From Neomegalonema sp. (GTDB taxonomy: Bacteria > Pseudomonadota > Alphaproteobacteria > Rhodobacterales > Rhodobacteraceae): a stretch of 64,000 bases of DNA. The stretch spans positions 31,055-95,054 of the forward strand of contig JALEFY010000008.1 of the NCBI GenBank assembly GCA_022760435.1. Reading direction: 5' to 3'. The notes under the pieces were generated by a model. The model saw only the letters and a list, made by a program, of their open reading frames with translations, had not been told where the DNA came from and did no database searches. The position numbers and the translations under genes were made by a program. This document shows, one piece after another, positions 36,385 through 45,155 of the stretch. Within the stretch, counting starts at the first letter, position 1. The number at the start of each line of letters is the position of its first letter.

Positions 36385-37806
36385 TCACGCGACCGTATCG
36401 ATGGCGGTGATCCCGGCGCGCAGCACATCGGCGATGCGCTCAAGCCCGAGGGTGAGTTCGGGGTCCTCCGGCACCACCCCATAGCCGATCCGCACCGCAT
36501 GGGGAGCCGGGGCACGCCCGACGGCGAAGGCTTCGGCGGATTTGATCAGCACCCCTCGCGCCTCACATGCCGCGACGAAATCGCTGGCCCGCCAGGGCTC
36601 AGGCAGACACAGCCAGGCGATGCAGGTGTGATCGCACAAGACCATCTCCGCTCCGCAGCGCCGGGCGACCGGCCCCAGCATTCTCTCGACCACCTGCCGC
36701 CGACGCAAAGTTGCCAGACGCAGCTTTTGCCGGATCTCATCGGCCAGACCGCTGCCCAGCACTTCGGTGATCAATGCTGTGACCAGCCAGGAGGTATGCT
36801 GCGTCGTGCTTTGCAAGATCCGAGCGGCCCGCGGCCCCTCGCCCGGCGGGGTCAGCAAAAAGCCAGCACGCAAGCCCGCGGCGATGCATTTGGACAGCGA
36901 GCCGACATACCAACTGCGCTCGGGCGCGAAATGCGGCATCGAGGGCGGGCGGGCCTCCTGAAGCCAGCCATAGACATCATCCTCGACGATCTGGATGTCC
37001 TGAGCCCGCGCGATCGCCGCAATTTGCGCGCGCCGCTCGGGCGGTGTGGTGATCAGTGTCGGGTTCTGATTGTTGAGGGTCAGGATCAGCGCGCCGGGCC
37101 GATAGCGCTTGCACGCTGCCTCCAGCGCCTCGGGGACCAGCCCGTCCCGGTCCTGCTCGACCGGCTCAAGCCGCATGCCGATGGAGCGGGCACAGTCCTT
37201 TAATCCCGGATGAATAATCGGCTCGCTCAGGGCCAGCGCATCGCTGCCCCCGGTTGTCGCCAGCAGCGCGATCATCACCCCTTGCTGGGCACCGGCAGAG
37301 AGAATCAGATCCTCGGGCCGCTCGGGAATGCCGCCCCGGGCCAGCCATTGCGCCGCAACCGCGCGCTGCTCGGCATCGGGGGCGCCGAAGCGATGCATCT
37401 GGGTGAGCGGTAATGGGCCTTTCTTGGCAATCACCCGCTCCAGCGCCTCGGTCAGCCAGGCATCCTGCCCGATATCGGGCGCCAGATTGAGCCGCAGATC
37501 GACCGCATTGCCGATCTCGACCTCATTGATGAAGCCCGACACCCCGACCTGCGGACCGCTCTGATCGATCACGAAAGTGCCGCGCCCGACCTGCCCCTCG
37601 ACGAGCCCGCGATTCTCCGCGAGTTGATAGGCGCGGCTCACGGTGCCCGGCGTCACTTTCAGATCCCAGGCCAGATCGCGCACGGGCGGCAGCTTCTCCC
37701 CCGCCGACAGCACGCCGGATTTGATCGCGGCGGCGATGGCATCCGCGAGGATCCGGTAACGCGGGCCCTCGCCCTCTAGCTGCGGCATCCATTTTGTCTG
37801 GGACAC
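36385..37806 (-). CDS. MocR/GntR-type transcriptional regulator with aminotransferase domain
   Basis: A 473-aa PLP-dependent regulator. The N-terminal winged helix (residues about 12-80) carries LPPVRDLAWDLKVTPGTVSRAY-like sequence. The C-terminal fold-type I aminotransferase domain has the PLP Lys near 305 in GSLSKCIAAGLRAGF. The GTG start at 37806 is preceded by GCGAGG. It is divergent from a DUF1127 gene, a common pairing in alphaproteobacteria, and GACACAATT repeats sit in the shared region. Confidence 0.9.
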   Translation of the reverse strand: MSQTKWMPQLEGEGPRYRILADAIAAAIKSGVLSAGEKLPPVRDLAWDLKVTPGTVSRAYQLAENRGLVEGQVGRGTFVIDQSGPQVGVSGFINEVEIGNAVDLRLNLAPDIGQDAWLTEALERVIAKKGPLPLTQMHRFGAPDAEQRAVAAQWLARGGIPERPEDLILSAGAQQGVMIALLATTGGSDALALSEPIIHPGLKDCARSIGMRLEPVEQDRDGLVPEALEAACKRYRPGALILTLNNQNPTLITTPPERRAQIAAIARAQDIQIVEDDVYGWLQEARPPSMPHFAPERSWYVGSLSKCIAAGLRAGFLLTPPGEGPRAARILQSTTQHTSWLVTALITEVLGSGLADEIRQKLRLATLRRRQVVERMLGPVARRCGAEMVLCDHTCIAWLCLPEPWRASDFVAACEARGVLIKSAEAFAVGRAPAPHAVRIGYGVVPEDPELTLGLERIADVLRAGITAIDTVA

Positions 37807-37892
37807 AATTCTTGCCTCGCGGTGACAATCAAGTTTCAGCTATCACAATGCGGCGGATATGATTCATTCGCAAGCCTTTGATTGACACAATT
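37802..37892. promoter_or_regulatory. Candidate MocR operators: repeated ACAAT motifs
   Basis: GACACAATT occurs at 37802-37810 (overlapping the MocR GTG) and again at 37884-37892, with related GTGACAAT and ATCACAAT between them, all in the same orientation. MocR proteins typically bind direct repeats in divergent regions, so autoregulation and control of the DUF1127 gene is a plausible inference. Confidence 0.4.
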
Positions 37893-37910
37893 AAACCGAT
37901 GGAGAGCATG

Positions 37911-38177
37911 ATGGCGAGCTTCGCCGAGCCAATGCGCGCACCGATGCCGAGCGCGATCGACACCCAATTGCTGGACCTGCAAGCCCTCGCGAAGACCGGC
38001 TATATGCCGTCACTCGCAGCGAGCGCGATCTGGGCGGCACATGTGGTAGCGATCTGGTCGGTGCGCCGCAGGACACGGCGGGAACTGGCCATGCTGGATC
38101 GTGAACGGCTCTGTGATATCGGATTGACTCGCGAGGCGCAAAAGGCCGAAAGCGCGAAACCGTTCTGGAAAGCTTGA
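37911..38177 (+). CDS. DUF1127 protein
   Basis: An 88-aa protein. A hydrophobic stretch (YMPSLAASAIWAAHVVAIW) is followed by the C-terminal DUF1127 helix pair RRTRRELAMLDRERLCDIGL. DUF1127 proteins are small RNA-binding or regulatory proteins of Rhizobiales and Rhodobacterales. GGAG is 6 bases before ATG 37911; ATGs at 37899 and 37908 are in frame. It is followed by a 10-bp-stem hairpin. Confidence 0.75.
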   Translation: MASFAEPMRAPMPSAIDTQLLDLQALAKTGYMPSLAASAIWAAHVVAIWSVRRRTRRELAMLDRERLCDIGLTREAQKAESAKPFWKA

Positions 38178-38182
38178 GCGTG

Positions 38183-38222
38183 ATTGACCGGGTACAATCG
38201 TCCGATCAATCTCCCGGTCAAT
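38183..38222 (+). terminator. 10-bp-stem hairpin between DUF1127 gene and serC
   Basis: ATTGACCGGG (38183-38192) pairs perfectly with CCCGGTCAAT (38213-38222) around a 20-base loop and is followed by TATATTCTT. It either ends the DUF1127 transcript or is the first hairpin of the serC leader. Confidence 0.55.
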
Positions 38223-38259
38223 TATATTCTTGACTTCAAGCGCGTTCTGGAGCAGAGGG

Positions 38260-38313
38260 GTTCCGGGCGCGCTCCCCATGGGTGAGAGGGGACGGGCTCA
38301 GGAACACTCACCC
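38260..38313 (+). promoter_or_regulatory. Structured serC leader with potential pseudoknot
   Basis: GTTCC (38260-38264) can pair with GGAAC (38301-38305), and GGGTGAG (38280-38286) with CTCACCC (38307-38313). The pairs interleave, which is H-type pseudoknot topology, and end 20 bases before the serC ATG. A serC RNA motif is known upstream of serC in alphaproteobacteria; whether this matches it needs a covariance-model search. Confidence 0.45.
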
Positions 38314-38332
38314 CAGCATGGAAGTCTTGTCC

Positions 38333-39508
38333 ATGACCACGCTCGAAGCGGCTGTAAAGCCGAGCGCGAAGCCTGCGCAACCCTCCTTTTCCTCTGGTCC
38401 CTGCCCCAAACGTCCCGGCTGGTCGATCGACCAGGTGGTGAGCCGTGCCTATCTGGGCCGCTCGCACCGGGCAAAGCAGCCCAAGGCGCAGCTCAAGGAA
38501 GCGATCGAGAAAACCCGCGACATTCTCGGCATCCCCGCCGACTACAAGATCGGCATCGTTCCCGCCTCGGACACCGGCGCTGTCGAGATGGCGATGTGGT
38601 CGATGCTCGGCGCGCGCCCGGTCGACATGCTGGCCTGGGAAAGCTTCGGCGCCGGCTGGGTTACCGATGCGGTCAAGCAGCTCAAGCTTGCCGATTGCCG
38701 GGTGATCGAAGCTGGCTACGGCGCCCTGCCCGATCTGGCCAGCGTGCGCGATGACGCCGATCTCGTCTTCACCTGGAACGGCACAACCTCTGGCGCGCGT
38801 GTCGCGAATGCCGACTGGATCAAGGACAATCCCGAGCGGATCGTCATCTGCGATGCGACCTCGGCAGCCTTCGCGCAGGATCTCGACTGGGCCAAGCTCG
38901 ATGTCACCACCTTCTCCTGGCAAAAGGTGATGGGCGGTGAAGCGGCGCATGGCATGCTGATCCTGTCGCCGCGGGCCGTGGCACGGCTCGAAAGCTACGC
39001 TCCAGATCGCCCGCTGCCGAAGATCTTCCGCCTGACCAAGAAGGGCGCGCTGAACGCCGATATCTTCGAGGGTGCGACGATCAACACCCCCTCGATGCTC
39101 TGCGTTGCGGACTATATCGACGGGCTCGACTGGGCCGCGGCTGAAGGTGGTCTCACGGCAATGATGGCGCGCGCCGATGCCAATACCGCCGCGTTGCAAG
39201 CCTGGATCGATGCCAGCGACTGGGCCGAAAACCTCGTCGCCGAGCCTTCCCATCGCTCGAACACCTCGGTCTGCCTGAAGGTTGTTGATCCGGCGATCAC
39301 CGCGCTCGATGAGAAAGGCCAGCAGGCCTTCGCCAAAAAGATCGTTTCGCTGCTCGATGCAGAAGGCGCGGCCTATGACATCGGCGGCTATCGCGATGCC
39401 CCGGCTGGCCTGCGGATCTGGTGCGGTGCCACGGTCGAGAAGGCCGATGTCGAAGCGCTGACCCCCTGGCTCGACTGGGCCTTCGCCCAAGCCAAAGCGG
39501 CGCTCTGA
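38333..39508 (+). CDS. serC: Phosphoserine aminotransferase
   Basis: PLP enzyme converting 3-phosphohydroxypyruvate and glutamate to phosphoserine, also used in pyridoxine synthesis. It has 391 aa from ATG 38333, with GGAAG about 8 bases upstream; ATG 38318 is possible. It belongs to the archaeal/alphaproteobacterial SerC subgroup: FSSGPCPKRPGWS at the N-terminus, PASDTGAVEMAMWS, and the PLP Lys near 198 in FSWQKVMGGEAAHGM. It lies directly upstream of serA in the same pathway. Confidence 0.95.
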   Translation: MTTLEAAVKPSAKPAQPSFSSGPCPKRPGWSIDQVVSRAYLGRSHRAKQPKAQLKEAIEKTRDILGIPADYKIGIVPASDTGAVEMAMWSMLGARPVDMLAWESFGAGWVTDAVKQLKLADCRVIEAGYGALPDLASVRDDADLVFTWNGTTSGARVANADWIKDNPERIVICDATSAAFAQDLDWAKLDVTTFSWQKVMGGEAAHGMLILSPRAVARLESYAPDRPLPKIFRLTKKGALNADIFEGATINTPSMLCVADYIDGLDWAAAEGGLTAMMARADANTAALQAWIDASDWAENLVAEPSHRSNTSVCLKVVDPAITALDEKGQQAFAKKIVSLLDAEGAAYDIGGYRDAPAGLRIWCGATVEKADVEALTPWLDWAFAQAKAAL

Positions 39509-39621
39509 TCGCCCCTGATCTCGCATGACATGCCCTCTCCCGCCCCGAACCGGCGGGAGAGCTCAGACCTGACGCGCCCGGCGCCAGCGCTCTGCGCGCG
39601 ACAATTTCAAGGAAACGCCCC

Positions 39622-41217
39622 ATGCCTAAAGTACTCATTTCCGACGCCCTGTCCGAAGACGCCGTCAAGATCTTCCGCGATCGCGGCGTTGAGGTCGATT
39701 TCCAGCCCAAACTCGGCAAGGATCCCGAGAAACTGGCCGAGATCATCGGCAATTACGACGGTCTCGCAATCCGCTCGGCCACCAAGGCCACCGCGGATCT
39801 GATTGCCAAGGCCGACAATCTGAAAGTCATCGGCCGCGCCGGGATCGGGGTGGACAATGTCGACATCCCCGCCGCCAGCGCCAAGGGCATCGTGGTGATG
39901 AACACCCCATTCGGCAACTCGATCACCACCGCCGAACACGCCATCGCAATGATGTTCGCCTGCGCCCGCCGCATCCCGGAGGCCGATGCCTCGACCCATG
40001 CCGGTAAATGGGAGAAGTCGAAATTCGTCGGCTCCGAGATCACCGGCAAGACCCTCGGCATCCTGGGCTGCGGCAATATCGGCTCGGTGGTCGCGAGCCG
40101 CGCACTGGGGCTGAAGATGAAGGTCATCGCCTTTGACCCGTTCCTGACCGAAGCGCGCGCAGTCGAGCTCGGCGTGGAGAAGATCGAGGATCTCGACGCG
40201 CTGCTGGCCCGGGCGGATTTCGTCACCCTGCACATGCCCAAAACCGAAACGACCGCCAACATCCTCTCGGCAGAGCGCATCGCCAAGATGAAACCGGGCG
40301 CGCGCCTGATCAACTGCGCCCGCGGCGGGCTCGTCGATGAAGCGGCAGTGGCCGAAGCGGTGAAGTCGGGTCATCTTGCAGGCGCGGCCTTTGACGTGTT
40401 TGCCGAGGAGCCGGCGAAGGAAAACGTCCTGTTCGGGATCGAAAAGATCGTCGTGACCCCGCATCTGGGTGCCTCGACCAATGAAGCGCAGGAGAATGTG
40501 GCGCTGCAAGTCGCCGAACAGATGAGCGATTACCTGCTCACCGGTGCGATCACCAACGCGCTCAACACCCCTTCGATCACGGCCGAGGAAGCGCCGCGCC
40601 TCAAACCCTGGGTGGCGGTTGCCGAAGCGCTCGGGACCTTTGCCGGTCAGGTGACCGAGGATGCGGTGAAAGCGATCGAGCTTGAGTTCGTCGGCACCGT
40701 CGGCGAGCTGAACCTCAAACCGCTGACCGCCGCCGCCATCGCCTCCTTCCTCAAGCCGAGCATGGGTGACAGCGTCAACATGGTCTCGGCCCCGTTCGCG
40801 GCCAAGGAGCGCGGGATCAACATCTCGGAGAAGCGCGCGGATGCGCAGGGCGCCTATGAGGGCTACGTGCGCATGATCATCACCACCGACACCATGACCC
40901 GCTCGGTTGCGGGAACGGTGTATTCGGATGGCAACCCGCGGATCATCCAGATCAAGGGCATCAATCTCGAGGCAGAGCCGCGCGGCGTGATGCTCTACAC
41001 CACCAATGCCGACAAGCCGGGCTTTGTCGGGGCGCTGGGCTCGGCGCTGGGCAATGCCGGGGTGAATATCTCGACCTTCTCGATGGGCCGTACCGGCCAG
41101 GGCGGCGAGGCCATCACCCTGACCGGACTCGATAGCGCCCTGACCGAAGCGCAACTGGCAACCATCCGCCAGCTCGAGCAGATCGGCCAGGCCAAGCAGA
41201 TCCAGTTCGCGGGCTAA
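39622..41217 (+). CDS. serA: D-3-phosphoglycerate dehydrogenase
   Basis: NAD-dependent first step of serine synthesis. A long-form enzyme of 531 aa: substrate and NAD domains (GRAGIGVDNVDIPAA; Rossmann loop LGILGCGNIGSVVAS; catalytic region LINCARGGLVDE), then an intervening domain and a C-terminal ACT domain (VMLYTTNADKPGFVGALGS) for serine feedback. It starts 113 bases after serC, so probably co-transcribed. Confidence 0.96.
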   Translation: MPKVLISDALSEDAVKIFRDRGVEVDFQPKLGKDPEKLAEIIGNYDGLAIRSATKATADLIAKADNLKVIGRAGIGVDNVDIPAASAKGIVVMNTPFGNSITTAEHAIAMMFACARRIPEADASTHAGKWEKSKFVGSEITGKTLGILGCGNIGSVVASRALGLKMKVIAFDPFLTEARAVELGVEKIEDLDALLARADFVTLHMPKTETTANILSAERIAKMKPGARLINCARGGLVDEAAVAEAVKSGHLAGAAFDVFAEEPAKENVLFGIEKIVVTPHLGASTNEAQENVALQVAEQMSDYLLTGAITNALNTPSITAEEAPRLKPWVAVAEALGTFAGQVTEDAVKAIELEFVGTVGELNLKPLTAAAIASFLKPSMGDSVNMVSAPFAAKERGINISEKRADAQGAYEGYVRMIITTDTMTRSVAGTVYSDGNPRIIQIKGINLEAEPRGVMLYTTNADKPGFVGALGSALGNAGVNISTFSMGRTGQGGEAITLTGLDSALTEAQLATIRQLEQIGQAKQIQFAG

Positions 41218-41320
41218 GGCGAGACGGTTTGCGTCTCTCTATGCAACAGGATTGCCGGGCAAGCCCCGGCAATTCGTTTTTGGGGCTCCCCTTTCGTGCT
41301 GTTGGTTTTGGTGGGGTTCC

Positions 41321-41640
41321 GACAATCCATCGGCGCGGCGAGCTGGGACATGGATACTCGGGACACGCCCGAGGATGACGGGACAGAGAGGCCGCCGCCT
41401 GCCTTCCCTTCACGCTGTCATTGTCGGACCTGTTCCGACAATCCATCGGCGGGGCAAGCTGAGACATGGATCCTCGGGACAGGCCCGAGGATGACGGGAC
41501 AGAGAGGCAACCGCCAGCCTCACTTTCACGCTGTCACTGTCGGACCTGTTCCGAAAATCCATCGGCGGGGCAAGCTTAGGCATGGACCCTCGGGACGCAC
41601 CCGAGGATGACCGAACACAAGGGCCGCGCCGGGGCTCTGT
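41321..41640. repeat. 116-bp tandem repeat, three copies, each with a CTCGGG/CCCGAG hairpin
   Basis: Copies begin at 41321, 41437 and 41553 (exact 116-base spacing), the third truncated. Each holds a palindrome: 41357-41373, 41470-41492 (ATCCTCGGG-acagg-CCCGAGGAT) and 41588-41606. They resemble the abundant intergenic GGATCCTCGGG...CCCGAGGATGACG elements of alphaproteobacteria. They fill most of the 510-base serA-purA gap; the rest shows no gene. Confidence 0.9.
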
Positions 41641-41727
41641 TTGGAAGAGGCGTTTTTTTGCCCTCGCCCCCTTCCCCCCTTTGACCAAGGCCCGTATAAG
41701 AGCGCGGTTTGACGATAGGGATCGAGC

Positions 41728-43020
41728 ATGGCGAATGTTGTAGTGGTCGGCGCTCAATGGGGCGACGAGGGTAAAGGCAAGATCGTTGACTGGCTGTCCG
41801 AGCGCGCCGAGGTCATCGCGCGCTTTCAGGGCGGGCATAATGCCGGGCACACGCTGGTCATCGACGGCAAGATCTACAAGCTTTCGCTGCTTCCCTCCGG
41901 CATCGTGCGCGAGGGCAAACTGTCGGTGATCGGCAATGGCGTGGTGCTCGATCCTTGGGCCCTTTGCGATGAGATCGAGCGGGTGACCGCTCTGGGCGTG
42001 ACCGTCACTCCCGATAATCTCAAGATCGCGGAGAACGCACCGCTGATCCTGCCCCCGCATCGCGAGCTCGATCAATTGCGCGAGGCTGCCGCTGGCGTTG
42101 CCAAGATCGGGACCACCGGGCGCGGCATCGGACCGGCCTATGAGGACAAGGTCGGGCGCCGGGCAATCCGCCTCGCTGATCTGGGTGACGCGGATACGCT
42201 GGAAAGCCGGATCACCCGGCTGCTGCCCCATCATAACGCTCTGCGCACCGCCTTTGGCGCCGAGCCGATCGATCGCGATGCCCTGAAGGCCGAGTTGCTG
42301 GCAATCGCCGAGAAGATCCTGCCCTTTGCCGCGCCGGTCTGGAAAATCCTCGACGAACGCCGAGCCGCCGGTAATCGGGTCCTGTTCGAGGGCGCGCAAG
42401 GGGCGCTGCTCGATATTGATTATGGCACCTACCCCTTCGTCACCTCCTCCAACACCATGGCGGGACAAGCGGCGACGGGTACCGGGATCGGGCCGGGGCG
42501 GCTCGATTATGTGCTCGGGATCGTCAAGGCTTATACGACGCGGGTCGGCGAAGGCCCGTTCCCGACCGAGCTCAAGGACGCTGTCGGCCAGCGCCTTGGC
42601 GAGCGCGGCCATGAATTTGGCACTGTCACCGGCCGCCAACGGCGCTGCGGCTGGTTCGATGCCGCGCTGGTGCGCCAGACTTGCACCATGAGCGGGATTG
42701 ACGGCGTCGCCCTGACCAAGCTTGACGTGCTCGACGGGTTCGACGAGCTGAAGATCTGCGTCGGCTATGAGATCGACGGCCAGCGCTATGACTATCTGCC
42801 CACAGCCGCGGCCCAGCAACAACGGGTAAAGCCGATCTACGAAACCCTGCCCGGCTGGCAAGAAAGCACCTATGGCGCGCGCAGCTTCGGTGAACTGCCT
42901 GCGGCGGCGATCAAATATGTGGTCCGGGTCCAGGAGCTGATCGGGCGCCCGGTGGCCTTGCTTTCAACCAGCCCGGAGCGTGATGATACAATCCTGATGC
43001 GTGATCCCTTCGCCGATTGA
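41728..43020 (+). CDS. purA: Adenylosuccinate synthase
   Basis: GTP-dependent ligation of IMP and aspartate, the first committed step to AMP. It has 430 aa. The N-terminal P-loop region [21 protein letters not shown] is followed by [14 protein letters not shown], the [14 protein letters not shown] signature, and the C-terminal TSPERDDTI. It is monocistronic between the 116-bp repeats and an unrecognised gene. Confidence 0.97.
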   Translation: MANVVVVGAQWGDEGKGKIVDWLSERAEVIARFQGGHNAGHTLVIDGKIYKLSLLPSGIVREGKLSVIGNGVVLDPWALCDEIERVTALGVTVTPDNLKIAENAPLILPPHRELDQLREAAAGVAKIGTTGRGIGPAYEDKVGRRAIRLADLGDADTLESRITRLLPHHNALRTAFGAEPIDRDALKAELLAIAEKILPFAAPVWKILDERRAAGNRVLFEGAQGALLDIDYGTYPFVTSSNTMAGQAATGTGIGPGRLDYVLGIVKAYTTRVGEGPFPTELKDAVGQRLGERGHEFGTVTGRQRRCGWFDAALVRQTCTMSGIDGVALTKLDVLDGFDELKICVGYEIDGQRYDYLPTAAAQQQRVKPIYETLPGWQESTYGARSFGELPAAAIKYVVRVQELIGRPVALLSTSPERDDTILMRDPFAD

Positions 43021-43123
43021 CGAAGGGTGTGCATCGCCCGATATGGTGTGAGAGCACGGTTCCGCCGCCCGGTCGGGCGAGCGCTTGTGATCGGCTCACG
43101 CGCCGAACAGGGAGACACCCGCC

Positions 43124-44266
43124 ATGGCCGTCTTTATTCTCAGCGGCGCCAACGGCACCCATCCCGAGGCCTGGCCGGCCCTTCTGGGCAGCTTCAGCGA
43201 TGCGCCCAGCGAGGAAGCTGCTGTCATCAACCTTTCGACCCCCGCAGGCGGCGCGATCTCGGCGCTTGCCCAGCTCGGCTTGGCCCGCGAGTCGAAAAAG
43301 GGGGATGTGGTGGTCTGGGATCTCGCGCCCAGCCTCAATGCCTGCCTTGAAGAATGCGATTACGAGCCCGAGGAAGCCTTGCGCGCGGTGGAATTGTTCC
43401 TGCGCGCCTGTGCCCGGCGCAAAGTCCCGGTCGTGCCCTTGATCACCGATCGCCTCGCGGATGCGCAGATGGAGGAGCCGGGGGAGATCTCCGCGCGGCT
43501 CTGGCATCTATTTGACCGCTATGCGATCACCCCGGTCTCGACCACAACCGTCCTGCGCCGGAGCGGCAATATCGGCAAGCTGACCGCGCAGCATTACGCG
43601 CCGGGCGGTGATGATTTTCTGGCCGCGGAACCCGTCAATCGGCTTCTGGCGCGCGGACTGGCCGAGGAGATCGACCGCCGCCGGACGCTTGAGCATGTGC
43701 CGATCATGCCCGCCGGTTCGATTTATGAGGTCACGGGCGGCTTTCTGCGCCTCGCGGTCGCGCCCCATGCCACCTTGCTACGCAATGCGCGCATCGCCCG
43801 TTTCGCGGCGGGAGCCTTTGAAGCCGATGTCATCGAGATTGCCCCGGGCGGCGCGATCTCCTTCGATGTACTGGGCGAGCTGATCGGTCTTGCGCCGATC
43901 CTGAGCCATGATGGCGGCTTGATGCGGATCTCGCTGGCCAATGGGCAGTACAAACGCCTCGCCGATCTGCCATTCTCGACCCTGCTGGCCAAATCGACAC
44001 CGGAGAGTTTCTCGGCCGGTCTCGGACAGATCAGCTTTGCCCATCACCTCGGCCAACGCCTGACCATCGGCAAGCCGAGCTCGGTCGTGATCGAGAATGT
44101 CTCCCATCTGGTGAGCGAGGGGGCCGTGCGCTGCGATCTCGCGGCAATGCGGCCCGATACGCCGCGCCCCAAGGCGATGCTGCGCATTCTGGCCTCGATC
44201 GAGCGCCGGGCACCGGCACAAGCACAGCTACCCGAGCCCAAAGCGGCACAAAAGATCGCCTCCTGA
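43124..44266 (+). CDS. Hypothetical 380-aa protein, possibly SGNH-hydrolase-like
   Basis: A cytoplasmic-looking protein without signal peptide or membrane segment. The first half alternates beta strands and helices with MAVFILSGANGTHPEAWPAL at the start, VVVWDLAPSLNACLEE, VPVVPLITDRLAD and HYAPGGDDFLAAEPVNRLLA; the order recalls SGNH hydrolases found in polysaccharide loci, including a late Asp/His-like block, but the catalytic Ser-Gly-Asn-His set is not clear. The second half is beta-rich. GGGAGACACC lies before the ATG. Function not assigned. Confidence 0.7.
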   Translation: MAVFILSGANGTHPEAWPALLGSFSDAPSEEAAVINLSTPAGGAISALAQLGLARESKKGDVVVWDLAPSLNACLEECDYEPEEALRAVELFLRACARRKVPVVPLITDRLADAQMEEPGEISARLWHLFDRYAITPVSTTTVLRRSGNIGKLTAQHYAPGGDDFLAAEPVNRLLARGLAEEIDRRRTLEHVPIMPAGSIYEVTGGFLRLAVAPHATLLRNARIARFAAGAFEADVIEIAPGGAISFDVLGELIGLAPILSHDGGLMRISLANGQYKRLADLPFSTLLAKSTPESFSAGLGQISFAHHLGQRLTIGKPSSVVIENVSHLVSEGAVRCDLAAMRPDTPRPKAMLRILASIERRAPAQAQLPEPKAAQKIAS

Positions 44267-44286
44267 GAAGCCTGAAGAGAGGATTG

Positions 44287-44562
44287 ATGGCCCGCAAACC
44301 CGCTCCGATCCCGGATCCCGATCACCCGGATGAGAAAGCACGTCGGCGGCGCCTGGCGATGGTGACGGCACTGCTGCTGATCGGTCTGCCGGTCTATCTG
44401 ATCGTTGCCGCCTTTCTCGTCGCCCAGCTCGAGCGCCCGCATTGGCTGATCGAGCTGGCGATCTATGTGGCGCTGGGTCTGGTCTGGGCCTTTCCGCTCA
44501 AGCGGCTGGTCAAGGGGCTGGGCAAACCCTCCCCGGCCTCGATCAAACCGCCTCAGGGTTGA
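44287..44562 (+). CDS. DUF2842 membrane protein
   Basis: A 91-aa protein with a charged N-terminus and two helices (TALLLIGLPVYLIVAAFLVA; LAIYVALGLVWAFPL) followed by KRLVKGLGK, the pattern of the alphaproteobacterial DUF2842 family of unknown function. GAGAGG precedes ATG 44287 by 4-5 bases. Its end overlaps the end of the convergent dCMP deaminase gene by 10 bases. Confidence 0.8.
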   Translation: MARKPAPIPDPDHPDEKARRRRLAMVTALLLIGLPVYLIVAAFLVAQLERPHWLIELAIYVALGLVWAFPLKRLVKGLGKPSPASIKPPQG

Positions 44563-45125
44563 ATGACGAAGGGCTCTTTTGGCTTTTCAAACAGTTTGAG
44601 CACCACCCCCGCTTCATGCAGCATCTGGCGGCTAACCTCGAAGCTGCGCGCGTATTTGCGGTCACGCTCGGGCGGGACATAGGCATGGAGTTCGGTGATC
44701 CCCGACTGGATGAAGGCGCGGGCGCATTCGGCGCAGGGAAACAGCGAGACATAGGCGCAGCAGCCTTCGGTCGAGACCCCGGAGCGGGCGGCATTGTAAA
44801 GCGCGTTGCGCTCGGCATGTTCGAACCAGAAATACTTCTCCTCGCCGTCGCGAGAGTGCCGGGCATCGACCTTGCCATTCACCCCGCGCGGAAAGCCGTT
44901 ATAGCCGGTGGCTCGGATCTCCTTGGCGGGCCCGACGATCACGCAGCCGACCTGACGCGATTGATCCTCGGACCAAGAGGCAACCACCGCGCAGATCTGG
45001 AAATAGCGCTGATCCCATTTGCCCAGTTCCTGCGCCGCAGGCAGCGCGGGCGCCTCGCAATCTGAGGTTGTGCCCGCCGCCGAGGCGCTGGTCTTGGATG
45101 TCTTCTTACCTGCCTTGCGCGCCAT
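44553..45125 (-). CDS. dCMP deaminase
   Basis: Zinc enzyme converting dCMP to dUMP for thymidylate synthesis. It has 190 aa. A Lys/Ser/Ala-rich N-terminal 30 residues precede the catalytic domain: WFEHAERNALYNAARSG gives the His-Ala-Glu, SLFPCAECARAF the two zinc cysteines. The substrate is inferred from the overall dCMP-type sequence (VGCVIVGPAKEIRATGYNG). Followed by no close partner; it is convergent with the DUF2842 gene. Confidence 0.9.
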   Translation of the reverse strand: MARKAGKKTSKTSASAAGTTSDCEAPALPAAQELGKWDQRYFQICAVVASWSEDQSRQVGCVIVGPAKEIRATGYNGFPRGVNGKVDARHSRDGEEKYFWFEHAERNALYNAARSGVSTEGCCAYVSLFPCAECARAFIQSGITELHAYVPPERDRKYARSFEVSRQMLHEAGVVLKLFEKPKEPFVIQP

Positions 45126-45155
45126 GCTCAGTCTCCACGGGCCATGTTGCCAAGC

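Noticed and set aside
38183..38332. SAM-II or other named metabolite riboswitch before serC
   Set aside because: I could not match the conserved bases of SAM-II or SAM/SAH types; only the general possibility of the serC motif remains.
41321..41640. CRISPR array
   Set aside because: Only three 116-bp units that are alike over their full length; no short repeat with unique spacers and no cas genes.
41410..42861. 483-codon minus-strand frame opposite purA and the 116-bp repeats
   Set aside because: Antisense to purA; its end is a reading of the palindromic repeats, a known source of false annotations.
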